This document shows, piece after piece, positions 23,208 to 35,497 of a stretch of DNA of 64,000 bases. The stretch spans positions 69,801,931-69,865,930 of the forward strand of contig NW_026622985.1 of assembly GCF_023065955.2 (NCBI RefSeq), in the 5' to 3' direction. This DNA is from Ursus arctos. Lineage: Eukaryota; Chordata; Mammalia; Carnivora; Ursidae. A program made the translations under genes and the position numbers. The notes beneath the pieces are model-generated. The model ran no database searches, was not told where the DNA came from, and saw only the letters and a program-made list of their open reading frames with translations. Within the stretch, counting starts at the first letter, position 1. The number at the start of each line of letters is the position of its first letter.

Positions 23208-24037
23208 ACTCCAAATTTCTTATGAAAAAGGATACTTATAGAAATAATGTTAAATTTGCATGAAGGAAATGCTACTGACCCACTAAAATAATCAATAAAT
23301 CATCTCTGATACCAAATGTATAACAAGAGTCCTTGAATATCTGAAAGATAGGATTTTTGATAAAAATTCACCATATCTTGCTTTTTTTTTTAAACTGGAG
23401 TTTTTCAAATTTTGTTGTGTATTAAAAGAGGCTCCAAATTCTCTTCATGCAAAAGTCTAGGTCTTGGGCCTGATGTTTACTGTATTTGAGTAAATGGAAA
23501 TAATTATTTGAGCACAGTAGAAACAATAGCACTAGATTTATTAAACTCTGGTTCCAAATGTAAATTAGGTGCAATTTTGTGGGTTATTTATAGAGTAGTA
23601 GGCAAAACCAGTTAAGTGTTATGGGAATAAGAAGTTAACTTTGAACCTACATATATTTTAAATAAAACTTTTGGCTATGGTAAAGACAACCTGAATTTTT
23701 AAAGGACAAACATTGAAAAAACCCTAAGCCATTAAGGTTACATGTAATATATATTGAGTATCATGTCAATAAGCTTCTCATGCCATATATTGTATATTGT
23801 CTTCGTGGTTATTTTTGTCAGAGGATTTTTATCAAATGTGTTCTACATTTTGGTGAAGAAATCCTGGCAACTACACAAAAGTTGTACCAATTTTCACTTT
23901 CACCAACTATGTATGAGAACTTTCCAAAATCCATAAATCATTATTCTCTGGTTTGGCTGAAATTAGAGGAGCATTGTTAAATAATGTAATGTTTGGATAA
24001 TACTTTTTCAGAACACAATTATTTCAGTATTTTTAGA
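23208..24037. other. AT-rich intergenic sequence
   Basis: No recognised repeat. Frames at 23,754-23,980 overlap in two frames and look random. Confidence 0.35.
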
Positions 24038-24050
24038 CTGTGTCTAAATT

Positions 24051-24483
24051 CATTTTTTTAACTTTTTTAAAAAAGGGTTATTTGGGGCGCCTGGGTGGCA
24101 CAGCAGTTAAGCGTCTGCCTTCGGCTCAGGGCATGATCCTGGCGTTATGGGATCGAGCCCCACATCAGGCTCCTCCGCTATGAGCCTGCTTCTTCCTCTC
24201 CCACTCCCCCTGCTTGTGTTCCCTCTCTCGCTGGCTGTCTCTGTCTCTGTCAAATAAATAAATAAACTCTTTTAAAAAAAATAAATAAAAATAAAAATAA
24301 AAAAGGGTTATTTATTTATTTTAGAGGGGTAAGGGGCAGTGGAGAGGGAGAGGGAGTCATAAGCAGACTCCCCACTAAGCAGGGAACCCAACACCAGGCT
24401 TGATCCCATGACCCTGAGATCACAACCTGAGCCGAAACCAAGAGTCAGACGTTTAACGGACTGTGCCATCCAGGCGCCCCACG
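24051..24483 (-). mobile_element. Older SINEC, minus strand, split by a younger SINE
   Basis: The outer element consists of a T-rich tail complement (24,051-24,083) and its body and head (24,314-24,483, ending CCATCCAGGCGCCCC). Its own target duplications CTGTGTCTAAATT lie at 24038-24050 and 24484-24496. The inner element is described separately. Confidence 0.9.
24084..24298 (+). mobile_element. Young SINEC inserted in the older SINEC
   Basis: GGGGCGCCTGGGTGGCACAG head, intact B-box GGGATCGAGCCCC, ursid-like body and AAATAAATAAATAAACTC tail. It landed in the older element's tail, duplicating AAAAAAGGGTTATTT (24069-24083 and 24299-24313). Orientations are opposite. Confidence 0.96.
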
Positions 24484-24746
24484 CTGTGTCTAAATTTAAA
24501 AGAAAGTGTCATTATTATCGAAAACATTTTTGTGATGAGTAAATGAAGTCCCCCAAATTAAAATGAATCATACTATGAAAGACCTCTATTTGATGTACTT
24601 TCTTCTCTGTGCAAGCAAAACCCACCTAGGACCTTTGTTTAAAATTATAAAACAACAAAAAAGCACTAAAAAATACATGCAAAGCAAAAATAGAAAACAA
24701 AAGATAGTCAATATTTCTGTCTCTAGCTTGTCTCTATCCATTTTAA

Positions 24747-24952
24747 TTTTTTTTAAGATTTATTTATTTGAGAGAGGGAGAGTATGCCCGCGCATGCACG
24801 AGTGGAGGGAGGAGCATGGGGCAAGAATCTCAAGCAGACTCCCTGCTGAGCACGCGGCACCATGTGGGGCTCAAGTTTACAATCCATGAGATCATGACCT
24901 GAGCCAAAATCACGAGTTGGTCACTTAATGGACTGAGCCACCCAGGCGCCCC
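24747..24952 (-). mobile_element. SINEC, minus strand
   Basis: TTTTTTTTAAGATTTATTTA, GAATCTCAAGCAGACTCCCT, GATCATGACCTGAGCC and terminal CACCCAGGCGCCCC. Possible poor target duplication (CCATTTTAA versus CCTTTAAAA). Confidence 0.9.
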
Positions 24953-24956
24953 TGTC

Positions 24957-25479
24957 CTTTAAAATAAAAGCCTAGAAAATAAGATACTATAACCACAGGA
25001 AATCAATCAGTATTCTTGTAACTTAATATTTCTTGAAGTTTCTACCAAGAACTATTGCAAACATTTCCATGAGAAGTTTTATGTCAAGTGTCCAAGGGCT
25101 CACACATTTCCCTCTCCAACTGTAAACCCCCCAATCCCATATACACGTAAGTATAAAGTAAGCCAAACATAATGAAGTTAGGAAACTTCTGTACTGACTA
25201 CAGATACACAAGCATGTGCCAGGCTCACCAAGTCATGAGCAGGAAATGTCTAATAAAATAAGTTCAAAATACAAACATTTCCGCTCCCCCCAGCTTCTCC
25301 TAACTTTCAGTTCAGTCTTCTTCTGTGAACCAATATTGCCATATAAATAGGCTAATATATATGCTTGATTATATGATTCTTTAACATGCCTAGATATCAA
25401 AGCTTATGCATGTTCAGAAAACAAATCAAATCCTTGTGAGAAGTAGTCACTACTAATTAATTAGTTAATGGGCATTTGG
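24957..25479. other. Intergenic, nothing recognised
   Basis: AT-rich, no coding signal. Confidence 0.35.
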
Positions 25480-25900
25480 TTTTGATTCTTCTTGTTTAAT
25501 AATAAAAATATTTAATAATTTCAATTCATCTCTAGTTACAATTCTAACACTATCCCATAGATCTTTATATGTAATGATTTCATTAATACCATTTTCTGAG
25601 TAATTATAAATTTTTATTTCCTTCATGGCTCAACAGTTATTGAGGAAAATAACTTAGGTGTATGACTGGTTGACCTTTTTAACATTCCTGTATAATGACT
25701 TTCTAGTTTTATTGCATTGTTGTCAGAGATTATGACCCATACAATATCTTATAGCTTCCATGGTTTGAAAGGTGGATATTTATTCTCTGTCTGTAGGGCA
25801 CAGTTTGATTTAGTCTTTTAAACTAACATAATCCTCTTATTCAGATCCCATATATTATTATATATTACCACTAAAAGTGTCTGTTTCAACAGAGATCCTA
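25480..25900 (-). mobile_element. Ancient L1 fragment, minus strand
   Basis: CTATCCCATAGATCTTTATA, TTATTTCCTTCATGGCTCAA, TTTCTAGTTTTATTGCATTG and GTGGATATTTATTCTCTGTC follow the reverse complement of an L1M coding/5' region, at low identity. Confidence 0.6.
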
Positions 25901-27057
25901 AAGGCTGAGAACAATAGATTAGGTGCTGAGAGTTCTAGCATCCCAAATCAAGGGATTGGATGACCAGATGATATATTCCAACAGATTATAAAACAATTTT
26001 AACATTAACAGGTCACAGTGGATTACTGCAAAATAATGAAGATTAAACGTCAGGGCCCCCTCACTTGCACAGGTGCCTCCCAAGACAACAAAAACTGTCC
26101 ATTAAAAGGGTGTTAAATATTAATTCACTGCACCAGAAAATTGGTGTGAGGCAGTTAATGCTATCTTTTAATTTTGTGAAGTTTAGGGTGTTTGCAAGCT
26201 TTTTAAAATTTGTCATTAGTTCTGATTTCTTTACACCTTCTTAGTAAATATTCACATTCATTCCTAATTTTGCATTTGTTCTTTTGTATTCTTTAACACC
26301 CCCGAAAAACTGAATCAACTTCAGGCCCCATGAAAGTTAGATCATACACCCTCTGTGATCCTACACCTTCAGTGACTAAAGAATGAAGTATTGAAGAGTT
26401 TAAAGAGAAGATTCATTTGCATTCCCTCACCTCAAGCCAAAAAACCACAAGGACAAGGATGCCTGACAAGAGCTAAGTAGTTCCCTGGGAAGGAGCCTAC
26501 TTGAGAAGTTTTAAAAGGGCCCCTGCATAGGACAGCTGCCTAAAAGACCCCAATATGGAGAGGCTGTGTGGGGTGAACTGTCCCCTGCTCTGCCCCACCT
26601 CGCACCACCCACCCTGTGTCTGAGGAAAGGGAGAAAGCCTTACCTCAAATGAAATTTGGAGTTCTGATTATTGCATTGGACTGGGCATTTTCACTACTGA
26701 ACTGTGACTGTCTTTGTGGCTGAGTGACCCACCTGAGAGATCATTCGACAGTGAGGCAAAGCTTAATTGAGCTTGAGTTTGAAGAGACTATGGGAAAAGA
26801 ATAATGTTGCTTTATATTACACCCTAATAAGCCCAACTTATTCAAGAAATGTTATATCCATTTACCTTTAACCATCTTAATCTAATAAGGACTTGGAAAT
26901 TTGTGTAAAACCCTGCCTTGGTTTTTTTTTTTTTTTCTATTTTTTTTTTCTTTTCTATTTTTAACCCATTTAAAAAAATGTATTTCAAGGCTATGTTACC
27001 TAATATATAAAGTTTTAACCTCAACAAACATGTCAATATAAATAGCATCCACTGCTT
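25901..27057. other. Intergenic, family not recognised
   Basis: Mixed composition with two T-rich tracts at 26,922-26,967. A short CpG-poor, C-rich patch lies near 26,580-26,620. No gene. Confidence 0.35.
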
Positions 27058-27202
27058 GCTTCCTTTTTTTTCTTTTCTTTTTTCTCTTTCCTTTCCTTTC
27101 CTTCCCCCTCCTTTTCTTTTCTTTTCTTTTCATTTCTTTTCTTTTCTTTTCTTTTCTTTTCCTTTCCTTTCTTTCTTCTTTCTTTCTTTCTTTCTTTCTT
27201 TT

Positions 27203-27270
<68 letters not shown>
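27058..27270. repeat. Polypyrimidine tract, (TTTC)n/(CTTTT)n
   Basis: About 210 bp almost purely T and C on the + strand. It moves from TTTTC and CCTTT units to a long regular TTTC array (about 27,180-27,270). The homopurine strand (GAAA)n often grows from old retroposon poly(A) tails. The open frame across it only encodes Ser/Phe/Leu repeats. Confidence 0.95.
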
Positions 27271-27974
27271 GAGCATCTACCTAAAAAAATTAGCTTTGAG
27301 AGAAGAGGATGCAGCCTGTATAATTTCTACTTTTTGGAATTTAAAAAATTTTCTGTTACCTTAAAAATGATCTTAGGCATTTTTATAAATGTTCCATGGT
27401 GATGAAAGAAATCTATATTCTCTGGTTTTAAAAGGTAAGTTTTTCTACATATCTACATTTATATCTACAGCCAAATATAAGATAAAAGGATTTTCCCCCA
27501 CCGTTATCCGTCAGAAAAGAGAAAGTAACTTCCTTATATTTGAATTCCATAGCAAGTTCCAAAAGGAGTAGAAGAAACAGTGTGAAATTCCTTATGTTTA
27601 GCATTAGAAGGAGCACATCTGATTTTTTTCAGTTCTTATGAATCCATCTATGAACACAAAAAAATGGAGATGGCAGAGTTGTTCAAAGTGATGACCCTAG
27701 ATGCCCTTCCCAGATCCTTTGCAACATTTTGGAACTTTTCTAAGTTCAGATTATAGTAGGAATGTGGTCAGCAAGGCAGTCAAGGATTCTGGGAGGAGAT
27801 CAGACATTATTTCAGATATATTAGAGAATCAGATGTCGAAGTACAAAAAACAGCACTTTAAAGGCAGGATTTATGCAAATTAAAAATGCTTACACATTTT
27901 GGGCCATTAGCTCCACTTATAAATATCTATTCTAGAAAAACATTTGTACATGTGCATCAAAAATATGGTATTGT
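27271..27974. other. Intergenic, nothing recognised
   Basis: No repeat family or coding signal that I can support. Confidence 0.35.
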
Positions 27975-28200
27975 GCTCTTTCCAATTTGTTAAGAGGGTA
28001 GATTTCATGTTAAGTGTTCTTACAACAAAAATCCCACAAGGACACATGGGAACTCTGAGAGGTGCTGCATGTGTCTATTATCATGATTGTAGTGATGGTT
28101 ATCACAACTGTTTATTCACTTTCTAATTCATTGAATTATATGCATTAAATATGTACAGTTTTTTGCATATCAATTATACCTCAATAAAGGTGTTTTTAAA
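27975..28200 (+). mobile_element. L1M 3' end, plus strand
   Basis: AGAGGGTAGATTTCATGTTA, ACAACAAAAATCCCACAAGG, GATGGTTATCACAACTG and TATCAATTATACCTCAATAA match the terminal part of older L1 3'UTRs, ending at the A-rich tail just before a SINE. Confidence 0.6.
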
Positions 28201-28212
28201 AAAGGACTTGAA

Positions 28213-28410
28213 GGGCTTCTGGATGACCCAAATGGTTAAGCATCCAACTCTTGGTTTCGGCTCAGGTCATGATCTCAGGGTCATGAGATCAAGCCCGGCA
28301 TAGGGCTCCATGGGATCTCTCTCTCTGTGTTCCTCTGCCCCTCCCACTGCTTGCTCACACTCACTTTCTGTCTCTCTCTCTCTCTCAAATAAATAAATTT
28401 TAAAAAAAAA
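28213..28410 (+). mobile_element. SINEC, plus strand
   Basis: Diverged head GGGCTTCTGGATGACCCAAA, GGCTCAGGTCATGATCTCAG, B-box-like GAGATCAAGCCC, CT-rich body and AAATAAATAAATTTTAAA tail. It follows an L1 tail directly. Flanks AAAGGACTTG / AAAGATTTGG may be a diverged duplication. Confidence 0.88.
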
Positions 28411-28519
28411 GATTTGGGTCCACTCTACCTTTTTGAGACTTGTGGTATATGAAAATTGAATAAATAAAACAGGTTGCAAAAAAAAGTATGAACAGCAACT
28501 TTTATGAAATATTATTTTA

Positions 28520-28900
28520 AGAGCAAAAAATAGGCAATTATCCAAATGCTAATCAACTGAGGCTTAATTAAATTATGATACACCCATACCATGAACTGCT
28601 ATGCAATAATTATAAGTAAAATGTATATGCTTACATGCAAGATCCAGAAGACACTAAATTTTTTTTAATGAACTTGCAAAAATAATATATAAAGTCTTAT
28701 ACCATTTGTGAAAGTTTGTGTGACTTTGCATAAATGCCTAGGAAAGGCTTTGGAAGGATATGCAATCAACTATTAATAATATACTTTGGGAAAGCAAGTA
28801 GGGCTGGGGTGCTGAAGAAATGCTGAAAATATAGTTCTCAACTGATGAAACTTTACAATGAGAATACTCTTATGTATTAGTTGTATAAAAGACTATGATA
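28520..28900 (+). mobile_element. Probable L1M 3' fragment
   Basis: ATACACCCATACCATGAACT, GCTATGCAATAATTATAAGT and GGCTTTGGAAGGATATGCAA parallel old L1 3' regions. Diverged; boundaries uncertain. Confidence 0.45.
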
Positions 28901-30060
28901 AAAAAAATATGGAAATCTTCCCTTCTACAACTTGGAAGTTTGGGTTTTTGTAACCTACAGAGCCAAAAAGTTAAATTGAACACAGTATGGATTATAAAGC
29001 TTAAAAATGTTGCATTTCCATTTTATTATATAATACTAAAAACGTTATTCTCTTTCATTGCCACCAAAATTTTATAGTGAATCTCTTTACCATTAACACA
29101 AGTGCCAGACTATAGATGCTACAGGCAAATGAAGAAGTCATCAGGTCAATAATTATAAATCAGCAAGCACTTATTAAATATAGGTTACACTCCCCGTACT
29201 ATTTTAGACACAAATATCACCAAGCATCTTGGAATTTTAAAATGTAAAATATAGTGACATTACGTGTGAACTACTCATAGAAATACCAACAAATTAAACC
29301 ACATAGCTTCTGGTCACCCAACATGTGGGCTTTCAATATTATGATAATTGACTACTTGAATAATGGCAGCTAACTGCTATGGTATTTGCCAGTCTTTAAC
29401 AGTAAAATCAGAAAACCTTAATAAAAATACCACAATGAGTAAATAATGCTGCCCCTATTTAAACATGAGGAACTGAGGGTAAAAGACTTTTTAAGTGTCT
29501 TCATCATGGCACTTAGGTGGGCTTAATAAAATAGGAGACAACCTATGAGAAGCATGAAGAGCACGAAGCTGTCGTTGGTGGGGAAGGTACTGGAAGGGGA
29601 GAGAAAACATCACAAGGTCATTTCAATGTAGAATAAAACTCAAAGGAGGAATACTTGGAGATAAAAGAGAATGATGTTTATTTATCTTATGGTGGGACTA
29701 GGGCAAGAACCATAGGGAATGAAATGTATCATCACGTGGACCAGGTAGGAAATCTCTACCAAGTGACAAAGCTAGTCTCAGATTTTGGGTGGAACTGAGA
29801 ATTCTACAGGTTCTTATAAACTGTTGACCAAAATCTAACTTAAGCTAAAATTTTGTCTTTTTTAAGTCTTCTAATCCAACTCAGAAATATTCACATGTGA
29901 CTTGTAATGCCATCTCATTAATCATTTTTAGGATGTGTCTTCCGCTTTTTCTGTATTTCAGTTCATTGTTAAAACTACCATTTTAAGCCTTCTAGGTACC
30001 AAGGAATTTGTCGAGAAAGGACTAGATCACTGTTTCCACACCACCAGACTGTGGGTAACT
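28901..30060. other. Intergenic with a possible MIR relic
   Basis: About 29,445-29,530 (CCCTATTTAAACATGAGGAA, CTGAGGGTAAAAGAC) may be a MIR in minus orientation. Otherwise nothing recognised. Confidence 0.35.
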
Positions 30061-30160
30061 GAAGAGGACAGGCAGTGTTATTTAACTCTGCATCCTTAGA
30101 AACCAGCACAGAGTCTGGCTTCTTGCAGTTGATCAATAAATATTTGCTGAATGATTCAGA
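30061..30160 (+). mobile_element. L2 3' end, plus strand
   Basis: CCAGCACAGAGTCTGGCTTC, then GATCAATAAATATTTGCTGA and ATGATTC match the L2 3' terminus. This copy is in the opposite orientation to most L2s here. Confidence 0.65.
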
Positions 30161-30782
30161 TGTGGAGCAGACCACCCCTGGGGAAGCCAGGTGTCACGTT
30201 AACAGAAACAGACCAGATCAAGGGCAGAGGTGACTGGACAATCAGAGCAGGCTGTGAGAATTTCAGAATTATAAAATTCAACGGCAAACATGACTTTAGT
30301 CTTACTAAACCCATAATAGCAGGGCCCTAACTGGGACTAGATAGATTTCTATGCTTGGGTGTATGCTTAAGCAACTAAGGGAATAAAATTGTTTACCTCA
30401 ATACAACAGAATAGGTCAAAACTCAAGCATTCTTCCAGAAAAATCTGGAAGCAGGACTAAGGATGGCACAGTTCACTCTTTTCATTTAGACAACTGCCTC
30501 ACACTTTCACCTTCTGTTGGTTCCCATCACTGAGCATCCAAGATGGGGGGGGGGTATTTTTTTGATGGGGGACATACTGAGACTGCGTGGGCCAATTAGA
30601 GATCAATGATGTTTTTCACCAAGTGTGTTGAATCCAATCAAATACACCATTTTACAGGAAGCTTTTCCTCCAACCTATAACAACCTGAGGTAAATATCAC
30701 CCTTTGATCTGTGAAAGAGTCAAAATGAATGGTAGAGATAGATTTTCTTTTCAAAATCTTTATTAGTTGACTAGTCTCATTT
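30161..30782. other. Intergenic, nothing recognised
   Basis: Includes a G-run (30,546-30,553). No gene. Confidence 0.35.
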
Positions 30783-30795
30783 AAATGGATGAAAA

Positions 30796-31002
30796 GGGGG
30801 TCGCCTGGGTGGCACAGCAGTTAAGCGTCTGCCTTCGGCTCAGGGCGTGATCCCGGCGTTCTGGGATCGAGCCCCACATCAGGCTCCTCTGCTATGAGCC
30901 TGCTTCTTCCTCTCCCACTCCCCCTGCTTGTGTTCCCTCTCTCACTGGCTGTCTCTATCTCTGTCGAATAAATAAATAAAATCTTTAAAAAAAAAATAAA
31001 AT
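30796..31002 (+). mobile_element. Young SINEC, plus strand
   Basis: Head GGGTCGCCTGGGTGGCACAG, GGCGTTCTGGGATCGAGCCC B-box, GCTATGAGCCTGCTTCTTCC body, AAATAAATAAAATC tail. Target duplications AAATGGATGAAAA are at 30783-30795 and 31003-31015, identical. Confidence 0.96.
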
Positions 31003-31015
31003 AAATGGATGAAAA

Positions 31016-33605
31016 AGAAGTGGGTCAGGGAAGCAAGGGAAAACATGGCTAAGTCACTCAGCCTCAGTCCCCACATTTTACTTTAACTTAAATTTATCTA
31101 ATGGTCTCCTTAACATTATTTCAAGAACGACGATTTCTCTCCATCTCTATGCTGACAAGAAAAAATTGTCCTTCACAAAGATATGGGAAATGAGTACACA
31201 TTTTTTAAAAGTCTGATATCCACAAGTATTTAAGCATAAAATTTAATTGAAATTAAAAAAAAAATCTCTGACTTTCTGAGTGTCCCTTTGGAGATTTTGA
31301 TTAATGGCTTACTATGAAGGGCACAGGTTGGAGTAATCTGTTATCTTTCAGTACATGGAGTCAAGTGATATTTTAATTTATCAAAGTGCCAAATGTTATT
31401 CTGACAATAAATGTGATTTCTTGGGCACCTCACACTTTTCCTTTTAAAAGCCTCTGCTTTTTCTAAACTACAGATTTGGCTCCCATGTTACTCTTATCTC
31501 TTCTATCTCTGGGTTTGGCTCTAACACAACTATTGTAGCTGGCCCATGGACTGCCCCTGCCTGGCAAGAACCTGTGGAATTTTGAATTCACGCTTTAGGA
31601 AAATTTCATTTTCTCCTCCTGTTAATTGTGATGTCAGATTCAAAATATTTCCCAGCTCCGGGGTGGGATTTTTTTTTTTTCCCTACATTCCCTTTCCTTA
31701 TCCCACATTGCAGAATTAAAACTACAAACGCTGCTAACTCCTTCAGTATATGCTGGTTTAATATACATTAACGTATATCCTGTCAAACTAACATTGACAA
31801 GGAGGATCTGCCAACGTTCTTGAGTGATTTTTAAAATAATCATATAAATAATCTTCATTGAACCTCTACGATCTGTAAAGCAGTAAGTATTATAGGGGAT
31901 ACCTATAAAGCTGAATTCGTGCCCATATGAATTTTCTCATAATCTTGTCCAACTTCAGAAATGGATAAAATCTAGCTTCCTTTTCACCTAGTTCCATACC
32001 TGTCTTTTGGTTTATAAAGATCCCACACTGAGAACACACTCTCAAATTAGAACCAGTCTATTTCATGAGAAAATAAGACTCATTTCTCTACTTTTTGCCC
32101 CAAAGTGATGGTTTTAATTTACCTAATTACTTTTACGGATGCATCTGAATGAATCATATGCCTCAGTCCTCGGTGCAGAAGAGAATGGGAAATACAGTTA
32201 CAGCTTCCCATAATATTGAAAAGGTATTCAAAAACATATAGGTCAGCCACAGATACGAAATGTGTCCATTAACTATACTTTGCTACCCAAAGTCAACATT
32301 TATACCCTTCTTCTTCATTTACACTTCCAATAACACTAGTTTCTCCCCCAACATTATGCCACTATTTATCATATGAATACAACACTCTCAGTCTATGAGA
32401 TAAGCCAAACCTCATTAGTTATTACATTTGATTTCAAGTCAGGATCCCTCAGAAATATTCACTCCCCCTCTAGCTCCACCATGATCCTATCCTGATATGT
32501 TGTAAGCTATATGCTAAATACTGAGGTCACCTACTAGCAACCCTTCTCCGTATAAAAAAGTAGGAAAATGGAAGTGATGGAGGTGAGGTGGAGGGGAATA
32601 GAGAGCAAATAGTTAGAGGTCTGTATTAGAAACCTAACTATTTCAATGCAGGCTTAATTTTTTTTTTTTTCCAGATTTCTATTTGTACTTCTTCATTCCA
32701 TTTAGGAAAATTTACTTTGAAAATATCAGCCTGTCTTAGGTTTTCTAAGTGGAAGCAACTGAAAGGGCTTCTGTGTGCTGGAGGCAGGGTGGCAGAAAGT
32801 CGAGAGGTAAAAGCAGCAGCAGCAATCCAAGGACTAGAGTCCCAGGAGGACAAGACACCTGAGGAGAGAGGCAGAGGCTGCTTGTACGTCTGGAACCCTT
32901 TTCTGCTCAAATCTTAGAAAGAACTGCTTTGTTTCAATTACGGAGGCCAGCACCTATAAAAGGAGATGCATTTCATTAATGTTTGTCAGAAAGAATTCAG
33001 ATATGTGCAAAAGGTGAATTCAAAAGTCACTGGAGAGGAATTTGCAGAAAGAAAAGCAAGACAAAGCTTTACTTGGGTCATTATTATGTTCAGATTTGAT
33101 TGAACATGCCGATTTGCTGATGTTTACAAACTTTGTTCAAATGAAATATGCATACAGGAAAGGGCATATATAACAAAATAAACAGCTCTATGAATTTTTG
33201 CAAAATGAACACACATGAAACTAACTCCCTCCCTTAGTCTAGGCCCTTCAGAATTCATTCCCTAAACTTTTGCCTTCACGAATTACTAAAGTATTTCTAA
33301 TTATCTGGTATATAAACTTTCCCCTCCCTATATTATTGGAAAATGGCCCCTTCAGACATGCTGATGTCTGACTCCAGTTATATGACAGCAGTGAGAGGGG
33401 GTACAGGCACATGTGAGGAGAAGTGGATTCCCTTCAGCAAGCTTATTACAAGTCTCCAAGCAAGCCAGGGAAATGCTCATGATGGAGGGAAGAGGCTGAT
33501 TCTACTTACAGAGGAGATTCTGTGGAACTTGGGGGTCTTTGTACTCTCATGGTCTGATTACTCTCATTTAGCCCTATTTTAATTCAAAGGTTTCCCTCTT
33601 GCTTA
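31016..33605. other. Repeat-poor intergenic block
   Basis: About 2.6 kb without confidently recognised repeats; 33,130-33,240 has a weak L1M look. Frames at 32,638-32,917 overlap on opposite strands and show no domain. Candidate conserved non-coding sequence. Confidence 0.4.
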
Positions 33606-33625
33606 AGAAATATCCTAAATTTTAC

Positions 33626-33825
33626 TTTTTTTTAAGATTTTTATTTATGTATTTGACACAGAGAGAGAGACAGCCGGCAAGAGAGGGAACACAGGCAGGG
33701 GGAGTGGGAGAGGAAGAAGCAGGCTCCCAGCGGAGAAGCCTGATGTGGGGCTCTATCCCAGGACTCTGGGATCATGCCCTGAGCAGAAGGCAGACACTTA
33801 ATGACTGAGCCACCCAGGCGCCCCT
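33626..33825 (-). mobile_element. SINEC, minus strand
   Basis: TTTTTTTTAAGATTTTTATT, GACAGCCGGCAAGAGAGGGA, GGAAGAAGCAGGCTCCCAGC and terminal CACCCAGGCGCCCCT. A 20-bp exact target duplication AGAAATATCCTAAATTTTAC lies at 33606-33625 and 33826-33845, so the insertion is fairly recent. Confidence 0.96.
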
Positions 33826-33845
33826 AGAAATATCCTAAATTTTAC

Positions 33846-35390
33846 ATGAGAATAAGACTACAAGTTAAACTGACTTTGTAATTTGGTGACCCTCAGGATA
33901 AAATTTTGTATCTTTCAACTACAACTACTCCATTATTGAAAAAAGTAAAAGATAATTTTGTAACATCACGGAAATTATCTACTTTTGAATGCATCGAGAC
34001 AAGAATAAGTGGACATTTATTTCCTAAAGCCTGTCATTGCAGGTAATCCCAGGTGAAGAATTTACTAATTCTTTTGTTTTAACACTGCTTACTATGGATA
34101 GTAGAATCCCATTAACTGGTAACATTTTTATTCTCAAAACCTTCAGATGTAAGTAGGTCATATAATCTCAGATTTCCATTTCCTTAAGGATTCTGGCTGC
34201 CTGCAACTTTTTCTGATGCCATTCATTATTTTGGTCAGAGTACTAAGTTGTGAATAGTAGAACCAATTTGAGCTACTATGAATAGTAAAGAACCATATAA
34301 AATGATATTGGGTCCTCACAGGATTTGTGAGGGTCAGAGACTCAAGGTGAAAAGCCATCCAGCATGAAACAGTATCTAATCATGACACTCTTGCCATTAT
34401 CTTGGCTGTAACACTGCAACCTTCACAAAAACTGCAACTCTGCATAATGATGTTTGGTACCAAATAGGAGAACCTCATCAGTATTGTACATACACTGTCA
34501 GATACCACCACTGCCACACTCTTCAAGAGAACATTGCCTTGAAAGCCTAATGACTCATGTTCCAAGTCAAACTCTCAGGCACCTAAATGGGTGGAAACCT
34601 TTTCATATACATATGTCCTAGCTACAAAGAAGCTGGAGAAAGGGCTTCTGCCTTTGACACTTCGTATTTTGGTGAGAATTTCACCAAATATAAAAAGGGT
34701 GCTCAATTAACAATTCTTGGGTGGTATTTTGATCACCTACTACTCACCCTATTGTTAGTAAGGGAGGGTTTTCTTCCCTATAGTTACAGGGATGGCTGAA
34801 CACTGGTACCCAACACTGGACTCATGAGATCAACAGTTTACTAATCACATCCACTCACAGCCTGGGAGAGGGAACTCCACGTGCCCACAAGTCTACGTGA
34901 GGGTTGCACTCAGGAACAATGAATAAGCAAGGACACTGGAAGGCGGGCTTTGTAGTATCAAGAGGGCAGAGTGACTCCTAGTTCCAGCAGAAGGATGTGA
35001 TTGGCTTATTTGAATAATCCCTGAGTAGTGGGCTGGGAAAGAAGTGAAGCCCACTACTTAGGGATCAGCAGGAACTGTGCCTGGTGATAAGAAGGATTGC
35101 TAATCCATGATAACGTTGGCTAGGGGACCTTATCTATGAAAGCAGAATGGGGAGGCGAACTTGAAGTTAGGCCAATCACTCAAGTTTCTCCTCATTTTAC
35201 GAGATGTCAAGATAGCGCATAATATTGAAGCTTAATTTCAAGTCCTAAACCACAGATATATATGACAAATGCCTACCACAATGTATTTATTTTAAAACAT
35301 TGAAAAAAATATTCTAAACAAAATTTTCAAATTGAATATGCAATCTGATAAGCCATTTTTGCTTTTACATTATCATTATATTTTCTTTTT
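33846..35390. other. Intergenic block with a strong hairpin
   Basis: No gene or named repeat. It holds the 18-bp inverted repeat at 35,017-35,065. Frames at 34,380-34,799 lack recognisable domains. Confidence 0.4.
35017..35065. repeat. 18-bp inverted repeat with 13-nt loop
   Basis: ATCCCTGAGTAGTGGGCT (35017-35034) pairs with AGCCCACTACTTAGGGAT (35048-35065). Seventeen positions are Watson-Crick and one is G-T, which would be a G-U wobble if transcribed. No repeat family recognised around it. Confidence 0.85.
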
Positions 35391-35396
35391 TCTAGT

Positions 35397-35497
35397 TTAT
35401 TTTTTTAGTAATCTCTGTACCCAACATGGGACTCAAACTCAAGACCCTAAGATCAAGAGTCACATACTCTTCTGATGGAGCCAGCCAAGTGCCCCAA
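35397..35497 (-). mobile_element. Truncated old SINEC, minus strand
   Basis: TTTTTTAGTAATCTCTGTAC, CCAACATGGGACTCAAACTC, ATCAAGAGTCACATACTCTT and GGAGCCAGCCAAGTGCCCC keep only the tRNA-like head and a short tail. Flanking ATATTTTC may be the target duplication. Confidence 0.65.

Noticed and set aside
27056..27364. 102-codon frame, Phe/Ser/Leu-rich
   Set aside because: Direct translation of the TTTC microsatellite.
35017..35065. A microRNA gene
   Set aside because: The stem is only 18 bp, shorter than typical precursors, and no mature-like sequence is recognised; reported only as a hairpin.
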